Assembly: GCA_948474755.1 (NCBI GenBank)
Contig: CAOLHI010000074.1
Location: 434,001-498,000 of the forward strand
Length of the DNA stretch: 64,000 bases
DNA from: Ctenosaura bakeri
Taxonomy: Eukaryota > Chordata > Lepidosauria > Squamata > Iguanidae
Reading direction: 5' to 3'
Positions 46,848 to 58,219 of the stretch are shown here, piece by piece. The notes beneath the pieces are model-generated. The model saw nothing but the letters and a program-made list of their open reading frames with translations, did no database searches and was not told the origin of the DNA. Every line of letters starts with the position of its first letter. Positions within the stretch are counted from its first letter, which is position 1. A program made the translations under genes and the position numbers.

Positions 46848-47206
46848 CAGTCATCCCTCCACATTCACTAAGGTTAGGAGCACAGGACCCCTGTGAAAGT
46901 GAAAAAAACGTGAATAACTCTAGGCCCTCCCAAACCATATTCAACACACACAAAAAGTATGATCACCATATTTAAACCACTGTAGATTCCTTTGGGATGT
47001 CAGGGTTTCTTCATAGGCAAAAGTGAGTGGCTGGTGGAGCTTACTGCTACCTCCTTTTTAATAAGGACTTACAAGCCTCATTCGCAGTTTCCCAGACTCG
47101 TGAGTCTTGCAGTCCCTATTAAAAATGGCATAGGAAGGTGACAGCAAATAATCCATGAATAATCAAATCTGCAAAAGTGAACTCCACAAATGTGGAGGGC
47201 TGACTT
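46848..47206. mobile_element. Tigger-like (Tc1/mariner superfamily) non-autonomous element
   Basis: A 359-bp element. The left end CAGTCATCCCTCCACATTCA and the reverse-complemented right end AAGTCAGCCCTCCACATTTG are terminal inverted repeats of the CAGTCNNCCCTCC form known from Tigger/pogo elements. TA precedes the left end, as expected for TA target sites. The right TA has been lost. The interior has GCACAGGACCCCTGTGAAAG and CGTGAATAACT near the left end, and GTGAACTCCACAAATG near the right. No transposase frame. Confidence 0.7.
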
Positions 47207-48114
47207 TCAATGCTGAAGTTGGAATAGAATCTCATTTCACAGATTTCGCACATATGCCACCTGACTGCACACAGGAAATCCCTGCATGCTCACTTGTGGA
47301 ATACACAATTGATGTCTGATTGGAAGATAAACATGCACAGTAAAAACAAAACATATTGGGAGTATGGGGAATCAAGTTCTAAAAATGTGAGAAACATTTA
47401 AAAAAACATGTTAAAAGTAAATAGTTTTGTTTTACTACAGAAGTGGTACAGTTGTACTGAACATGCCATTTTACCTTGAAAGTTACTAGATCATGTCACA
47501 GTCCAGCACAATCAATACTGACTAATAGGGCAGATCTGTGTTATTAGTATTCTTTACAAGCTTGACATACCTCATTTTATGTACAGATTGCCTATGAAAA
47601 CTCTGGTTTATCTCTTGTCTAGACAAAGCCTTACATGGTCATTCAAATTAATAATGTGCCAGAATTATCCTACGCCTAATGCAGCTGCTCTAGGTATTGA
47701 CTCTGAAAATTAAATTTTCTTCACAAGTTTTATTGACAGCTGGGTCTCAAGCATATTTAATGTATCTGAAGGCAACATTGGACTGTAACTGAACCCTACA
47801 AGCAAAAGGAAAATGTTGATAGCTAATAATTTTCCTTAAAAAGTTTTAAATCTCTTTACCTACTTACATTTAAAACATATTTGAAATGCCCTATGACATA
47901 AGACAGGCAAACATTAAGTAAAACTGTAAACACTGGATGCAGGATGTCGTTCTAACAGGCTTTAATTGCATGTGTTGCACAAAATGATTACTTTGGTATG
48001 TTATCTAAGCATCACAGTATTAAGAAAGCCTGTTAACTAGCACTATTTTTTCTCTCTCAACCTTTCCCTTAAAAGGCAGTACAAGGGATACCCAGAATAA
48101 ATAAGGATTCTGAA
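47207..48114. other. Unassigned AT-rich DNA
   Basis: No gene or recognised repeat. Confidence 0.45.
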
Positions 48115-48620
48115 TAGGGATGGAAATTTCTTTGGACCAGATAGTTTCAACAAAGGTGACATTTTTACAACTTGTTGTTGATACTTCTAGATACTCATCT
48201 ACTCATTTGCAAGGGCATACATAATAATACATGCATTTTAAAGTGTGAAAGATTAACATATGCATAATTGGAAAAAATGCACAGAAATACACTTTTTCGA
48301 TGTTGTGCAAGAAACTGAGCAAATGAGAAGGCATCATTTTAAAAAGTGCATGCAAATTTCAGTGTTGGGGGGAAAAAAACACAGCCTTACCCCCCGCCCC
48401 CAGGGAGGAAATATGCATAGGAAGAGCACAAAATGCTGTTTCTTGAATGAAACTACTGGGGAAGGGGTTGCAAAAAAGCCTAATAAAAACCCCTGCACAA
48501 GACTTTTTGTTCAGAGTAAGTCTTGAACTGCAAATAGTATTCAAAAATTGCTAAAATTAGTCATAGCTTCCTTTCAGAATGAAATTAGTGAAAAATTACT
48601 TTCCCAATTTTATCCCACTG
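48115..48620. repeat. AT-rich dispersed repeat, TAGGGATGG terminus
   Basis: Starts TAGGGATGGAAATTTCTTTG and contains several GCACAGAAATAC, GCATGCAAATTTCAG and GAAGAGCACAAAATGCTG units reminiscent of the family near 15.8 kb. The right end is not resolved. Confidence 0.45.
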
Positions 48621-49870
48621 AACCAACTTTCCTCAGAAATGTTAAACTCAATCTCTTTTCAAGGAGAATGTTAAACCATCTGATGGAAAGATCTGTTCCT
48701 GGGGTATGTATACATGCGTGCCTTGGAATAAATGATTTTTTTAAATATTTCATGCATTAGGATGTAATAAAATTGGAAAACTTGGTAATTTTACATGTTG
48801 ACAAAGGCAACATTGCTTTCTTTTAAACATCACTGGCAAACTGAGCAGCTATTATATACTCCAGATGTTGTTTATAGAAGTGATTTGTACAAGCTGGTTT
48901 GTTTGCCACGTGTGCAGCTGGGCAGACAGTGATTTGTTTAGTGAGGGTGAAAAAGCTGGAGAAGCTATTCTTGTCAACTTGAGACTGGGTGACTGATTGG
49001 TGACAGGCTGATGACCTGAAGTGAGGGTCTATATCAAGTTGAAGACCAGAGTGTTAGAATCGCAAAGCTTTGTTTAGTTCAAGAGAGTGTAAAAGTGTAG
49101 AAGATTAGCTCATATGACTGGCAGACGGTATGAAACCTCTGGATTGGCCAGGCCTAATATAACTATAAGACCCCTAGCTTTCTGCCATGGTCTTGTTAAT
49201 GGGACAGTTTAAGTCCATCCCAGTTCTTCAACCTCACCTACAGTTTGGACTGAATTTAACCTTCTAGTTACATTTGAAATTCCAGAAAGCCTGGGTTACA
49301 GAAGAAATACTACAGGCCTTGGTTTGAGTATGGCCATCTATAGCCATTGCCTAATTCCTAACAATTTCAAGTTAGCAGCAACGACCACGGTGTCTTAACA
49401 ACCCAATATAAACATTTAATTACACAAAGACGGTCTTATTCTTTAACCCAGTAAATTCAGTTGCTCCACATACATTACATGTTTTACAAAAAGGCATTTT
49501 TTTCTTTTTCTTTATTTCTTTATTAAGAAACACTTCAGATCCTTAAAAATAAATCTTAGTATCCTACATTAGCTGCTTAGTTGCATAATTAGTCAAAATG
49601 TCATCTTCCCTGCACCATGACTGGCAGCTCAACAGATATCCTTCTCCTGATCTCACTGCTGGCTCTTATGGTAAGTTTGGAATGGGGCATTAATATAATC
49701 TTATAATAAGACAATGTAGTTTTACTGAATATGGAGCAGTTACAGATCCATAACTCAAAGTTATTAATCTATAATTGCAATACTAAATGCCAGTCATTTA
49801 CCTTAAATACTGCTGAAGTTAATAACAGATGAAGTATACCAGAGAAAGTTCAATCATGTCATCAGGGAAT
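48621..49870. other. Unassigned DNA, possible LTR-like segment at 49052-49363
   Basis: The 49052-49363 stretch begins TGTTAGAATCG and ends ATTCCTAACA with a TATA-like CTAATATAACTATAAGACC near 49155, but I found no polyadenylation signal or flanking duplication. The rest is unassigned. Confidence 0.3.
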
Positions 49871-50094
49871 AAGAGCCCCGGTGGCTCAGTGGTTAAATGC
49901 TAATACTGCAGCCACAACATTGTGAGTTCGATCCTGCAGGATTCCAGGTTGACTCAGTCTTCCAGCCTTCCATAAGTTGGTTAAAATGACTACCCAGCTC
50001 GTTGGGGGCAATTAGCTAAAAACATTGTAAATCGCTTAGCGAGTGCTTTGCACTGATAAGTGGTATAAAAATGTAATTGCTATTGCTACTGCTA
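49871..50094 (+). mobile_element. tRNA-derived SINE with L2-like tail, copy 1
   Basis: The head has A box TGGCTCAGTGGTTAAATGC and B box GTTCGATCCTG of polymerase III promoters. The body has TCCAGGTTGACTCAGTCTTC. The tail has AAACATTGTAAATCGCTTAG, TGATAAGTGGTATAAAAATG and a (TTGCTA)n end, resembling L2-type LINE ends. The B box is well preserved. It is homologous to 55943-56163 over its whole length. Confidence 0.85.
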
Positions 50095-50189
50095 TGTTTT
50101 GCTAGATTACTCTAAATGTCAGCAATGTTCATTCTTTCATTCTATTATTTTATGATAACTGTGGACGCTTGAACCTTACATGCTCCTTC

Positions 50190-50395
50190 CTGTTCTTGTG
50201 TGCCTTCAAGTCATCTCTGACTTATTGTAACCCTACAATGAACTTCTCATGGGGTATCCTTGGCAAGATTTCTTTAGAGGGGGATCGCCTTTGACTTCTC
50301 CTATGGCTGAGAGAGTATGACTCGCCCCAGGCCACCCAGTGGGTTCCTGTGGCTGAATGGAGGTTTGACCCTCTGCATCTTCAGTGCTACAGTGC
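50190..50395 (-). mobile_element. tRNA-derived SINE with RTE/BovB-like tail (reverse copy)
   Basis: Reverse orientation. The tail is at the left (TGTGCCTTCAAGTCATCTCT, TGACTTATTGTAACCCTACA), the body has GGCTGAGAGAGTATGACTCG, and the head lies near 50350-50395 with GGAGGTTTGACCCTC as the inverted B box. Same family as 26441 and 61191. Confidence 0.8.
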
Positions 50396-50885
50396 CTTCA
50401 AATATGGATGTTACCTTTAGATGACCTGCCAATAGATCAAACAGCATTATCATCAATGTGTAACCTTATAGACTGTTTTCCAGTTTCTACTGGAACTGCC
50501 CCTTTTTACTTGTCATCGTATTTTTTTTCATGCCTAATTTGTCAATTATTATCTTGCCACTTATCAGAAAACAAAACAAAAGGATAGTATGTGGGAGAGA
50601 ACAGAATAAAAGAAAAAGAATTTCTGACAGAGTATATCCAATTAATTAAGAGAGTTGGGAATGCTCCTTCCCTGGATATAATATGAACGATGAAATTATT
50701 ATTACTGCCTTTGGAGCAATACTAGGGATACTGTAGAAAATGGTAGAGAGATAAAGAATGCACACACACATTCTGTCTCCAAAATAATAATAATAATCGG
50801 AACAGTTCCATTATGTTGAGACCCACTGCTGAAAAATGAGACTTTACAAAGTTTGCAAAGAAAGCAGTGCATTTTGTATAAAACC
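50396..50885. other. Unassigned DNA
   Basis: No gene recognised. Confidence 0.45.
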
Positions 50886-50922
50886 ACTTTTCTTTTCTTT
50901 TTTTCTTTTTTCTTTTCTTTTC

Positions 50923-50981
<59 letters not shown>

Positions 50982-50992
50982 TCCTTCCTTTG
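50886..50992. repeat. (CTTT)n microsatellite
   Basis: An impure CTTTT start leads into a nearly pure (TTTC)n array of about 60 bases (50923-50980). It generates Lys/Glu- or Phe/Leu/Ser-rich artefact frames on both strands. Confidence 0.95.
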
Positions 50993-51589
50993 GCCAAGTA
51001 AAAGCACTAAAATGAAAAAAAAAAAAACCCTAAAAAATGCATTTAAAAAAAAGGGTCATTACCTTTCTGAGCAGAAGACTTCAAATTCTTTATTCTTGCG
51101 TGACAAAATGACATAAGCAAAGACTTATATTCCTGGGCTCTGGCAAGTCCCACAGAAACAAGGAAACAAAGTAAAAGCTTTTTTATTGGGAATTATTAGA
51201 AAAATAGCAACTATCACAATATACTAATACAAGGCTTTTGTGCTGCCCTTTTTGGAAAACAAATATGAATACATTTGGAGGAAATTTTTACATTTCTGGT
51301 CCTCTCCCATATCAAAACATTGATAGTATAGCTGGAAAAGGAGAAGAACTGGACTGCATTCAATCATAATTGGATTGGTGCATCTTCTGTAGGAGAAAAG
51401 CTGGAGAATTTGAAGCTTTTTGATTTGCAGGAAAAGACTGAAAGAGAAATTGTTATAGAGAATTGTAAACCTAGGATTGGCAGCAAGGGAGTGGATAGAT
51501 TTTTCCCTCTCTCTTTCTCATTAGGCTCAGGTTCATTCAACAAGATTTGATTGGCTTTTGGTTCAAGATAGAAATAAGAAAGCTTTGCT
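50993..51589. other. Unassigned DNA
   Basis: No gene recognised. Confidence 0.45.
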
Positions 51590-51760
51590 CCATACAACAA
51601 ACAATTAGTTTATGGAATTTGCTGCCAAAGACGTAATGCTGGCGCCAACTCAGAAGGCTTAAAAAAATTGATAGATTCATGGAAGATAGATCTAGAAATG
51701 TGAACCATTACAATTGGATGCAACCATCAGGTCCAAAGACAGTGTACTCCTAATTATCAG
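51590..51760 (+). mobile_element. Old CR1-like LINE 3' fragment
   Basis: CATACAACAAACAATTAGTT, TATGGAATTTGCTGCCAAAG and AGATTCATGGAAGATAGATC follow the same phrase order as the tail at 17320-17430 (CACAACATATACTTAACTAT, TTTATGAAGGATAAAACC). Confidence 0.5.
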
Positions 51761-52539
51761 CACTTAGGGTGGGGAAAGCAATGGTGGATAGTATTTTGCT
51801 GTCAGAATTTAGGGACCCTAAACCCAAAGACCTCCCAAAGTTCCCTTCAGTTCTCTTTTTCCCTCCAGCATGCATGCTTCTACCATACATTCTCTTTTAC
51901 TCTCTCTTTATCACACACATCAATGTGTTTCTCTTTCTCTCTGCTCTTTGTTGCCCACACCTTGATAGATCTCTTTCTCTTTCTCAAGTTCCTAGGACAT
52001 CTCATGAGTTGCTGACCACCTAACAGACACCTGATTTAGTGGAGTTTTTCTTGTTTTCTAACATTAAACATTTGAAAGCACCATGAGTTTCATATATCAT
52101 ACCAACAATATTTTATTAAAAAAGGGGGGAAAGGCGATACATTGATTTGCTGTTGTCCTTAAGTCCTACTATTGTTTAATTAGTTGTATAATTCTGTATG
52201 AAACTTTATTCTTTACATACCAAAATCCACTAAGAAATACATTTCTACTTTTTTCTGCATCTACAGCTCCAGGGCCTGCAGGGTAACACTGCCCAATGTT
52301 TGATCTCTCCAGATCTCTGGAAAATGGCAAGAAACCATACCAGCTGCCAATTTGGGTGACTGACATGATGATGTGTAACTTTTAGTTGCCTGCCTGGTGA
52401 GTTTTGTTGTGATGGTGATTATGGCTGTGGTTTTGATTACTCTGATGGAGGATTCTTCATGAGCGAGGAAATGGTCCTGTAAAGGAATTTTTCACCTGTA
52501 AACAAGGTGTTTTTTTTTTATCCCCCTCCCCCAGTTTTT
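51761..52539. other. Unassigned DNA
   Basis: No gene recognised. Short CT-rich runs near 51930-51980 and poly-T near 52508 and 52536. Confidence 0.45.
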
Positions 52540-52608
52540 TTTTTTTTTCTGGCTGGATATTTTTGGGAAATATCAAGGTCAGGATTTATTTTTTGTGCAA
52601 AAATCTCT
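52540..52608 (+). repeat. AT-rich dispersed repeat, left part of a three-layer nest
   Basis: TTTTTTGTGCAAAAATCTCT at its right edge continues, after the TIR element, as GTGTGTATTTTTGCATAGAA at 53067. The leftmost boundary is uncertain. Confidence 0.5.
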
Positions 52609-53064
52609 GGCCATTTCTGCACGGGGCGAGAGAATCGCCCCGGACTGCTACTTACCGGACTTCTTGGCTCCCTGATCCGATCCGCGCTGCTCCGGAGCAG
52701 TGCGTGCTCATCGCTCCGCACTGCTCTGGGAATGAAAATGGCAGCTTCTGGTTGGTCGAGGGTCTCGACCAATCGCCGAAGCTTGCCAGCCTAAAGCCCG
52801 CCCCTCGCAGATCACAGGCTTGCACTGGTGTGAGCCTGCAAATCTGCACCGGAGAGCGGGCATGGAATGGTGCACTCCATGCTTTTGAAAGACCTGTTTT
52901 AAGCAGTCTTTCAAAAGCACGCTTGATGACCACTTGGGGTCATTCTGAAGTGGGCTGAGGTGCAGATCTGCGTTATGTAGGTCCAACCCAGTTCGCTCCC
53001 AGGTGCAGACGTCCTCCCTGGTGGACGCTCTGCACCGTTTCTATTAGCCTGTGCGGAAATGGCC
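52609..53064. mobile_element. TIR element, family 2, copy 2 (456 bp)
   Basis: The left end GGCCATTTCTGCACGGGG and the reverse-complemented right end GGCCATTTCCGCACAGGC form a clear terminal inverted repeat. It is the inverse-orientation partner of 27511-27966 with the same length and the same interior landmarks: GGTTGGTCGAGGGTCTCGAC, AAGCCCGCCCC, and a hairpin of CTTTTGAAAGAC with GTCTTTCAAAAG near 52880-52918. The trinucleotide TCT flanks both sides, which might be a 3-bp duplication. It is GC-rich. Frames of 84-131 codons inside are incidental. Confidence 0.85.
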
Positions 53065-53310
53065 TCTGTGTGTATTTTTGCATAGAAAACAGGACATTCT
53101 ATGTGTAAGAAACAGTGTTTTCTGTGCAAAATACAGTATTTTTGTGAATAATCTTGAAAAATCCTGTTTTCTATGCAAAAAAAAAAAAAAAATTGCAAAT
53201 TTTGCACAGAAGAGATCTCTAACTGAGATGATTCTGGTCAGTCCAGGATTCTCCTTGACAAGAGTTCCTGATATTCAAGAAACATGTTTTTGTCCATTTT
53301 CCTCATATTC
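53065..53310 (+). repeat. AT-rich dispersed repeat, middle part
   Basis: Contains GCATAGAAAACAGGAC, TTTTCTGTGCAAAATAC, TTTTCTATGCAAAA, TTTTGCACAGAAGAGATCTC and GTCCAGGATTCTCCTTGACA, parallel to 15850-15960 and 14660-14720. It is interrupted at 53311 by the L2 LINE and resumes with TTTTGAATATTATTTCCATC at 54258. Confidence 0.65.
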
Positions 53311-54257
53311 AGCTTGTGATTCAGAGACTAAATCTACAGTGGATGAGATTATACTCCCCATGATGAAGCAGGTTCACAGCTTGGGTGTGCTCCTCAGTTC
53401 AGCCCTGAGCTTGGAAGCTCCAGTTTCAGTGCTGGGTAGGAGTGATTTTGTACACTTAGAGCTTGTGCACCAGCTGCAGTTATTCCTTGAGATGTCAGAT
53501 CTGGCCACAGTGATATGTGCCTTAGTTACAAGCTGGTTGGATTAGTGTAATACACTCTACATGGGGCTGCCTCTGAAGACTGTTCAGAGATTTCAACTGG
53601 TCCAAAGAACTGCAGCCAGATTGTTAACTGGGGCTGGCTACTGGATACAAACAACTGCCTTGTTGGAACAGTTGCACTGGCAACCGGTCCATTTCTGTGT
53701 ACAATACAAAGTGCTGGTTTGGATCGATAAAGCCCCATATAACTGATGTCCAGATTATTTGAAGAATCATATTCTCAATTATGAACCAGCCCACACTTTG
53801 AGATCTGCTGGGGAGACCTTTTTCTATCCCACCACCCTCACAGGTACATCTTATGGGAACTCAGAAGAAGGCCTTCTCTGTGGCTGCCCCTAAGCTCTGA
53901 AACTTTTTTCCCAGAGAAATTAGACGGGTACCCTTCCAACTTTCTTTTCACAGACAAGTAAATATTTTTCTCTTGTGACAGGCATTTAATGATTGATTGT
54001 ATAAGGCCCATCTCACTTGTACAATGTGCTTGATCTTGCCAATTGTCCTGATGTATGTGTATGTATGTGCGCATGAATGCATGCATGCACACTTAATGCT
54101 GTATGTTGTAACCTGGTTTTCATTTTTTGATTGTTTAATCTATTTTCAACTTTTTTATTTTGTTAATTTTTACTTCGTGTTTTTTAATTTGTTGTAAGCC
54201 ACACTGAGTCCTGAATTGGGTGAAGGTCAGATAGAAACAAGTATAATAATATAATAA
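53311..54257 (+). mobile_element. L2-like LINE, 3' end
   Basis: A 5'-truncated L2 LINE of about 950 bp on the plus strand. The coding part gives LGVLLSSALSLEAP and SWLD (frame to 53545), then after a stop MGLPLKTVQRFQLVQRTAAR and LLEQLHWQPVHFCVQYKVLV (53561-53746), the C-terminal signature of L2/CR1-clade ORF2. The 3' part keeps the GCCTTCTCTGTGGCTGCCCC region and ends with TTGTAAGCCACACTGAGTCC and an ATAAT tail. The element sits inside an AT-rich repeat. Confidence 0.88.
53341..53960 (+). pseudogene. L2 ORF2 C-terminal remnant
   Basis: The region after the RT core is recognisable in two frame segments. An in-frame stop at about 53544 falls in the TSRLDYCN-like motif (here TSWLD then stop), and the frame ends again at 53746. 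RT catalytic motifs lie upstream of the truncation point and are absent. Confidence 0.85.
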
Positions 54258-54290
54258 GTTTTGAATATTATTTCCATCCCTACAGTGAAC
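54258..54290 (+). repeat. AT-rich dispersed repeat, right end
   Basis: TTTTGAATATTATTTCCATC followed by CCTAC is the terminus matching CTTCCCATCCCTA at 16004, completing the split copy. Confidence 0.55.
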
Positions 54291-55942
54291 TCAAAGTAGT
54301 AGTTGTAGTGTTGTTGTTATTGCTGCTGCTGCTGTTAATTCCGAGAAACTATAAGCAAGTGAAATATTATCAGGTCATGGTGAGGGAAGACATAAAAGTT
54401 TTTTACAGAATCATCAGAAAGGAAATTCAGAAGGTGTACCTTAGCTCTGAACCTTCCAAGGCTCTATCCACCGCTTCATTTTCCACTGAGGAGTGTGTAA
54501 CAGGAATGTACAAAGTGTGCCTAACAAAGCAAGGGTATAATTTCCAGAATGAACTGTTTTTTTAGTGAATGTAGAATAAATGAACTGGTCAAAAATAAAA
54601 TCCAAAAACATGCTGTTAATAATATAGCTTGCTGCTGGACTACTCAGACTTCTATTGGAAAGACTTTATAAAATAGTTATGTTTCCTGGTATTGGAGAGG
54701 GATTATGCCACCATGAGGTTGGCACTAACACAGTGGGCTGGATGTAGGAGGCAATTTGAAGTAGAAATATGGCACATGGTTGAAAGGTCCAGATCCTTCT
54801 GCCCTCACAAGCCTTAAACAGGAAAGATAATGAACCATATTTGAAAACAGGGTTGCTGCCATCACATGTAGTTCTTCCCAATATATTTGGGGGATTTTTT
54901 TTTTTTTTTAAAAAAACTCATTTTTTTAAACCTGAAATTTGAAACAGGATAATATTTGGGACAGGTCTATATATATCACATATTTCGTTGGCCTATTTAA
55001 GAATTTATAGGGGTACAAATGGTTCTTTAAAAAAAAAAAGCAAAAACCTGACAAAAAATTGCAGGAAAGCAACATGCCTTTCAGCTGCTTGCCTATGCAT
55101 ATGAAAGGCAATGTTCTGTGTGCCAAAATATAACAATGACTTGTTAACATAAAGTCTTTCCGTTGCAATGTGTATGAAACAATTGCTTAATAGGCTTGTG
55201 CAATCGGAAGTGTGAGAGCTTTGAAATAATATTAGTTCTTTGGATTGTAAAAGTTGCATGACTGAAATCTGCCTGGAGTGAAACTGCTCTGAGGAAAAAG
55301 CCAATCTGACTCATTTTTCCATAATAGGAGACAGAATATTCCCATTGGCACAACCAATGGAGATGGGAGAGTTCATGCAATTCTTTGTTAGAGCTTTGAC
55401 TTGAGAAATATGCCAAATATACCACAATAGCAAGTATATAATTAAGCAAGGGATGTCTTTAGTAACTGCCAAGACTGAGATGCCACATAGCAGATTATGT
55501 AATTTAAGGGAACAAAGAACGGTAACCATAAATAAAGCTGGTAGTGTTGTACCCTATGTTTGCACAGGTGTGATCTTACCAGTCTCAATGCTTTCTTTGA
55601 CATACAGGTGGCATAAAAAGGGGTTTACAGTATTGCCTAAAGTCAATTGGATAGGTATCAAATTAGTGCATTCTTATCTCAATGGACATCTCCTCTGTTC
55701 TCATCTGTTAGATGTCAGAAATAAATACAGAGGTTCTGATCCAACAGAGTAAGTACAGCTAACAACCACACAGTGACTCCTTTTTGAGAAAGATGAATTC
55801 CTGCAGATCACCAATTTGCTGGGAAAGGGGCTGAATCCAGAACTCTTCATTATCACAAAGAGTTGATCATGGTATTCTGTTCTATTTTATTCTATTCTCT
55901 TTCTAAGGAGTCCTGACTGTAAGGTGGAAAATCAGACAAACT
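54291..55942. other. Unassigned DNA
   Basis: A GTA/GTT/GCT-rich run lies at 54296-54336. Frames of 71-101 codons have no recognised domain. Confidence 0.45.
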
Positions 55943-56163
55943 GGAGTTTCACTGGTGGCACAGTGGTTAAATGCTGGTACTGCAGCCACAATGTTGTGAG
56001 TTCAATCCTGCAGAGCTCCAGGTTGACTCAGTCTTCTATCCTTCCATAGGTCAGTAAAATGAGTACCAAGTTTGTTGGAAGCAATTAGCTAAACACATTG
56101 TAAACTGCTTAGGGAGTGCTTAGCACTGATAAGTGGTATAGTTATGTAACTGCTATTGCTATT
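55943..56163 (+). mobile_element. tRNA-derived SINE with L2-like tail, copy 2
   Basis: Full-length partner of 49871-50094. A box TGGCACAGTGGTTAAATGC, B box GTTCAATCCTG, body CCAGGTTGACTCAGTCTTCT, tail AACACATTGTAAACTGCTTA and TGATAAGTGGTATA with an (CTATTG)n end. The tail phrase GTAAACTGCTTAGGGAGTGC is close to L2 ends. Confidence 0.85.
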
Positions 56164-56739
56164 TTCCCCTGTTGGAGATGTGTGCCCATCAGCTGAGCTA
56201 GACTAGAATGCAATGGGCAACTATGATTGGGTACAGAAGGCAATTTTCTTTCCTTGGACATTACAGGGGCCACAAAGACCACCAAAAATGCAAGTCAATA
56301 CTATCAATCAATTAATTACTTAATAAATTGAAATCCTGATGAGACTGGAAGTCCACTTTGGGTTTTGAACGATGGGTACTTTTATGCTCATCAGTACAGG
56401 GGGAGCTACAACCTCATTAAAGACAAATGGCCATTTCTGGATGCCTTCCAATGGAGAAAACGCACCAGCCTAGAGAATCTGAATGGGTCAAGGGTACCCA
56501 AAAAAGTGTTAGGAGCCACATGCAGCTCCAGGGCTACACTTTGTCCTACTTCATTAGAGATCAGAGTCTGTAAACCTTTGAATTTTGATGTCTTTTCCAA
56601 TAAAGTCTACTGCTTCCTATAGTAAGCAACACAGTTTCCCAAGGAGAGGCAGATTCTCATACAGCAGCACCACAATTAGTGGTCACCTTGGTTCTGAGAC
56701 TTGATTAAAATCTCTGTGCTATTAATTCCAGAGCTAACT
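56164..56739. other. Unassigned DNA
   Basis: No gene recognised. Confidence 0.45.
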
Positions 56740-56879
56740 TACCTATATTTGGCAGCATATAAAATGCATCAGCATATAATACACACCCACTTTATACATA
56801 TATAAGATGCACTGGCGTATAAGATGCACCTCATTTTCAGGGGAAAAAAATGAGTCTTATATGCCAGTAAATAGGGTAC
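56740..56879. mobile_element. Short palindromic MITE
   Basis: A 140-bp element. The left end TACCTATATTTGGCAGCATA and the reverse-complemented right end GTACCCTATTTACTGGCATA pair imperfectly, and both are followed by ATAAAATGCAT/ATAAGACTCAT-type sequence. Interior phrases TGGCGTATAAGATGCACC and AAATGAGTCTTATATGCC repeat the terminal theme. The whole resembles the widespread vertebrate GTATAAGACGCAC-type MITEs. Confidence 0.65.
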
Positions 56880-57492
56880 ATGGCCAGGAACATCCAACAA
56901 ATTCAGAACATTCTACTTGCTTTAGACTACTCAGCCATTTCCTCATTGCCTCTTTCTAAGGACAGAAGGCTTTCTAATCTGTAACAATGTGGCAGGAAAA
57001 AAAATAATATCTCTTCAGGTGATAAGCCCATAACGAAAATCAAATGACACCTTGTATAGAACATAATGACTTGCTTTGGATCTATGGAGCCATGATCAAT
57101 TTTTAGTAACAAATATTTAACATGAGAAGAGGATTTTTCCTCAGAGCCTACCAGGTCCAGGAAGCTATTACCAGATGAGGCTAACCCAAAGCAGGAAATT
57201 TAGGAAACCACATTTTTCTGTTGCTCTCCACCCACCCACCCATCTCTGCCCAGAATGGCACAGTAACACTGAATATAAAGCTTCCATTTAGCTTCCATGG
57301 CCACAAGACTTCCCTATGAATTTGCCTGAAACTGCCCTTTACAGTCATTTGTTTTACCTGGACCCGTGTGGTGAAGCTGCTGCAGAGAAGTTAATAATTC
57401 AATGGTCTCCATGTTAGAGACCACAAAATGGCTGCAATCAGCATGTGGCACCTAAATGCATCACATGCCAGGGCAGAGCCTAGCATAATTTA
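56880..57492. other. Unassigned DNA
   Basis: No gene recognised. Confidence 0.45.
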
Positions 57493-57635
57493 GGCCATTT
57501 CCGCACTACAGTGTTAAACTGCTGCTATTCCACTTTCAACGCCCTATGGAATTCTGGGATTTGTAGTTTACTGAGACCAAAGAGCTCTTTGGCTAAGAAT
57601 TCAAAGTGCCCTTCCCTAAACTAATGGCCCTAGTC
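57493..57635. mobile_element. TIR element fragment, GGCCATTTCCGCAC terminus
   Basis: Starts TAGGCCATTTCCGCACTACA, the same terminus as the family 1 and 2 elements, then has ATTCTGGGATTTGTAGTTTA, an interior phrase typical of abundant lizard hAT-type elements. The right end is not found, so the element is truncated or decayed. Confidence 0.6.
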
Positions 57636-58219
57636 TGTCTGCCTCTGTGCATGTCATTCTTGACCTGATTTAAAAATTTCACAAAATTTTTACAATTTTT
57701 TTTAAAAATCCAAATTTTCACAGAAAAAAAAATCTGAGACATGTGTGGCTAACATCAGAATATAGCTAAAATGGCAAAGGGTATTAAAAAGGAAGAACAG
57801 ACAAGCTATAAGAGACTGCAGCAGTTTGCTTTTGCCTGAGCCCACTGGGAAGTGTAAGATCTTCTCCTCTACCCTTCTTCCCACTGAGTTACTTGAGTAC
57901 AAACTATTTTTGTACTTTGAACTTTTGTACTTTGAATTCATTTTGCAAGAATTGAAGTAAGCTTGAGGACAAAGGGGGGAAGTGGGAGGAGTGGAAAGGA
58001 GCTGGGACATTTTAAAAGGTACTGAAAAAGTGGGGTGGCAATGGATGAATTGAGACTGTTCCTGTCAAATTGGACAGTTGGAGAATATGTGCTCTTTCCC
58101 ATTTTTCTGTTTGTGACAACTCTAGCCTTTGACAGTAGCCAAAAGACTCATCTCCACCTGGAGGGAAAATAGTGACAACTGCTGCTGACCTGTTGTTTTT
58201 CTTTTTGCTGATGTTTTCA
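57636..58219. other. Unassigned DNA
   Basis: No gene recognised. Confidence 0.45.

Noticed and set aside
49052..49363. LTR-like segment
   Set aside because: TGTTAG and CTAACA ends and a TATA-like site exist, but there is no polyadenylation signal and no flanking duplication.
49871..49940. A functional tRNA gene
   Set aside because: A and B boxes exist but no acceptor or anticodon stems can be closed, and the sequence continues into a SINE body.
50702..51116. Lys/Glu-rich and Phe/Ser-rich frames
   Set aside because: Translation of the (CTTT)n microsatellite on both strands.
52507..52986. Overlapping 92-131 codon frames on both strands
   Set aside because: They arise from the GC-rich TIR element, where stops are rare, and have no homologous domain.
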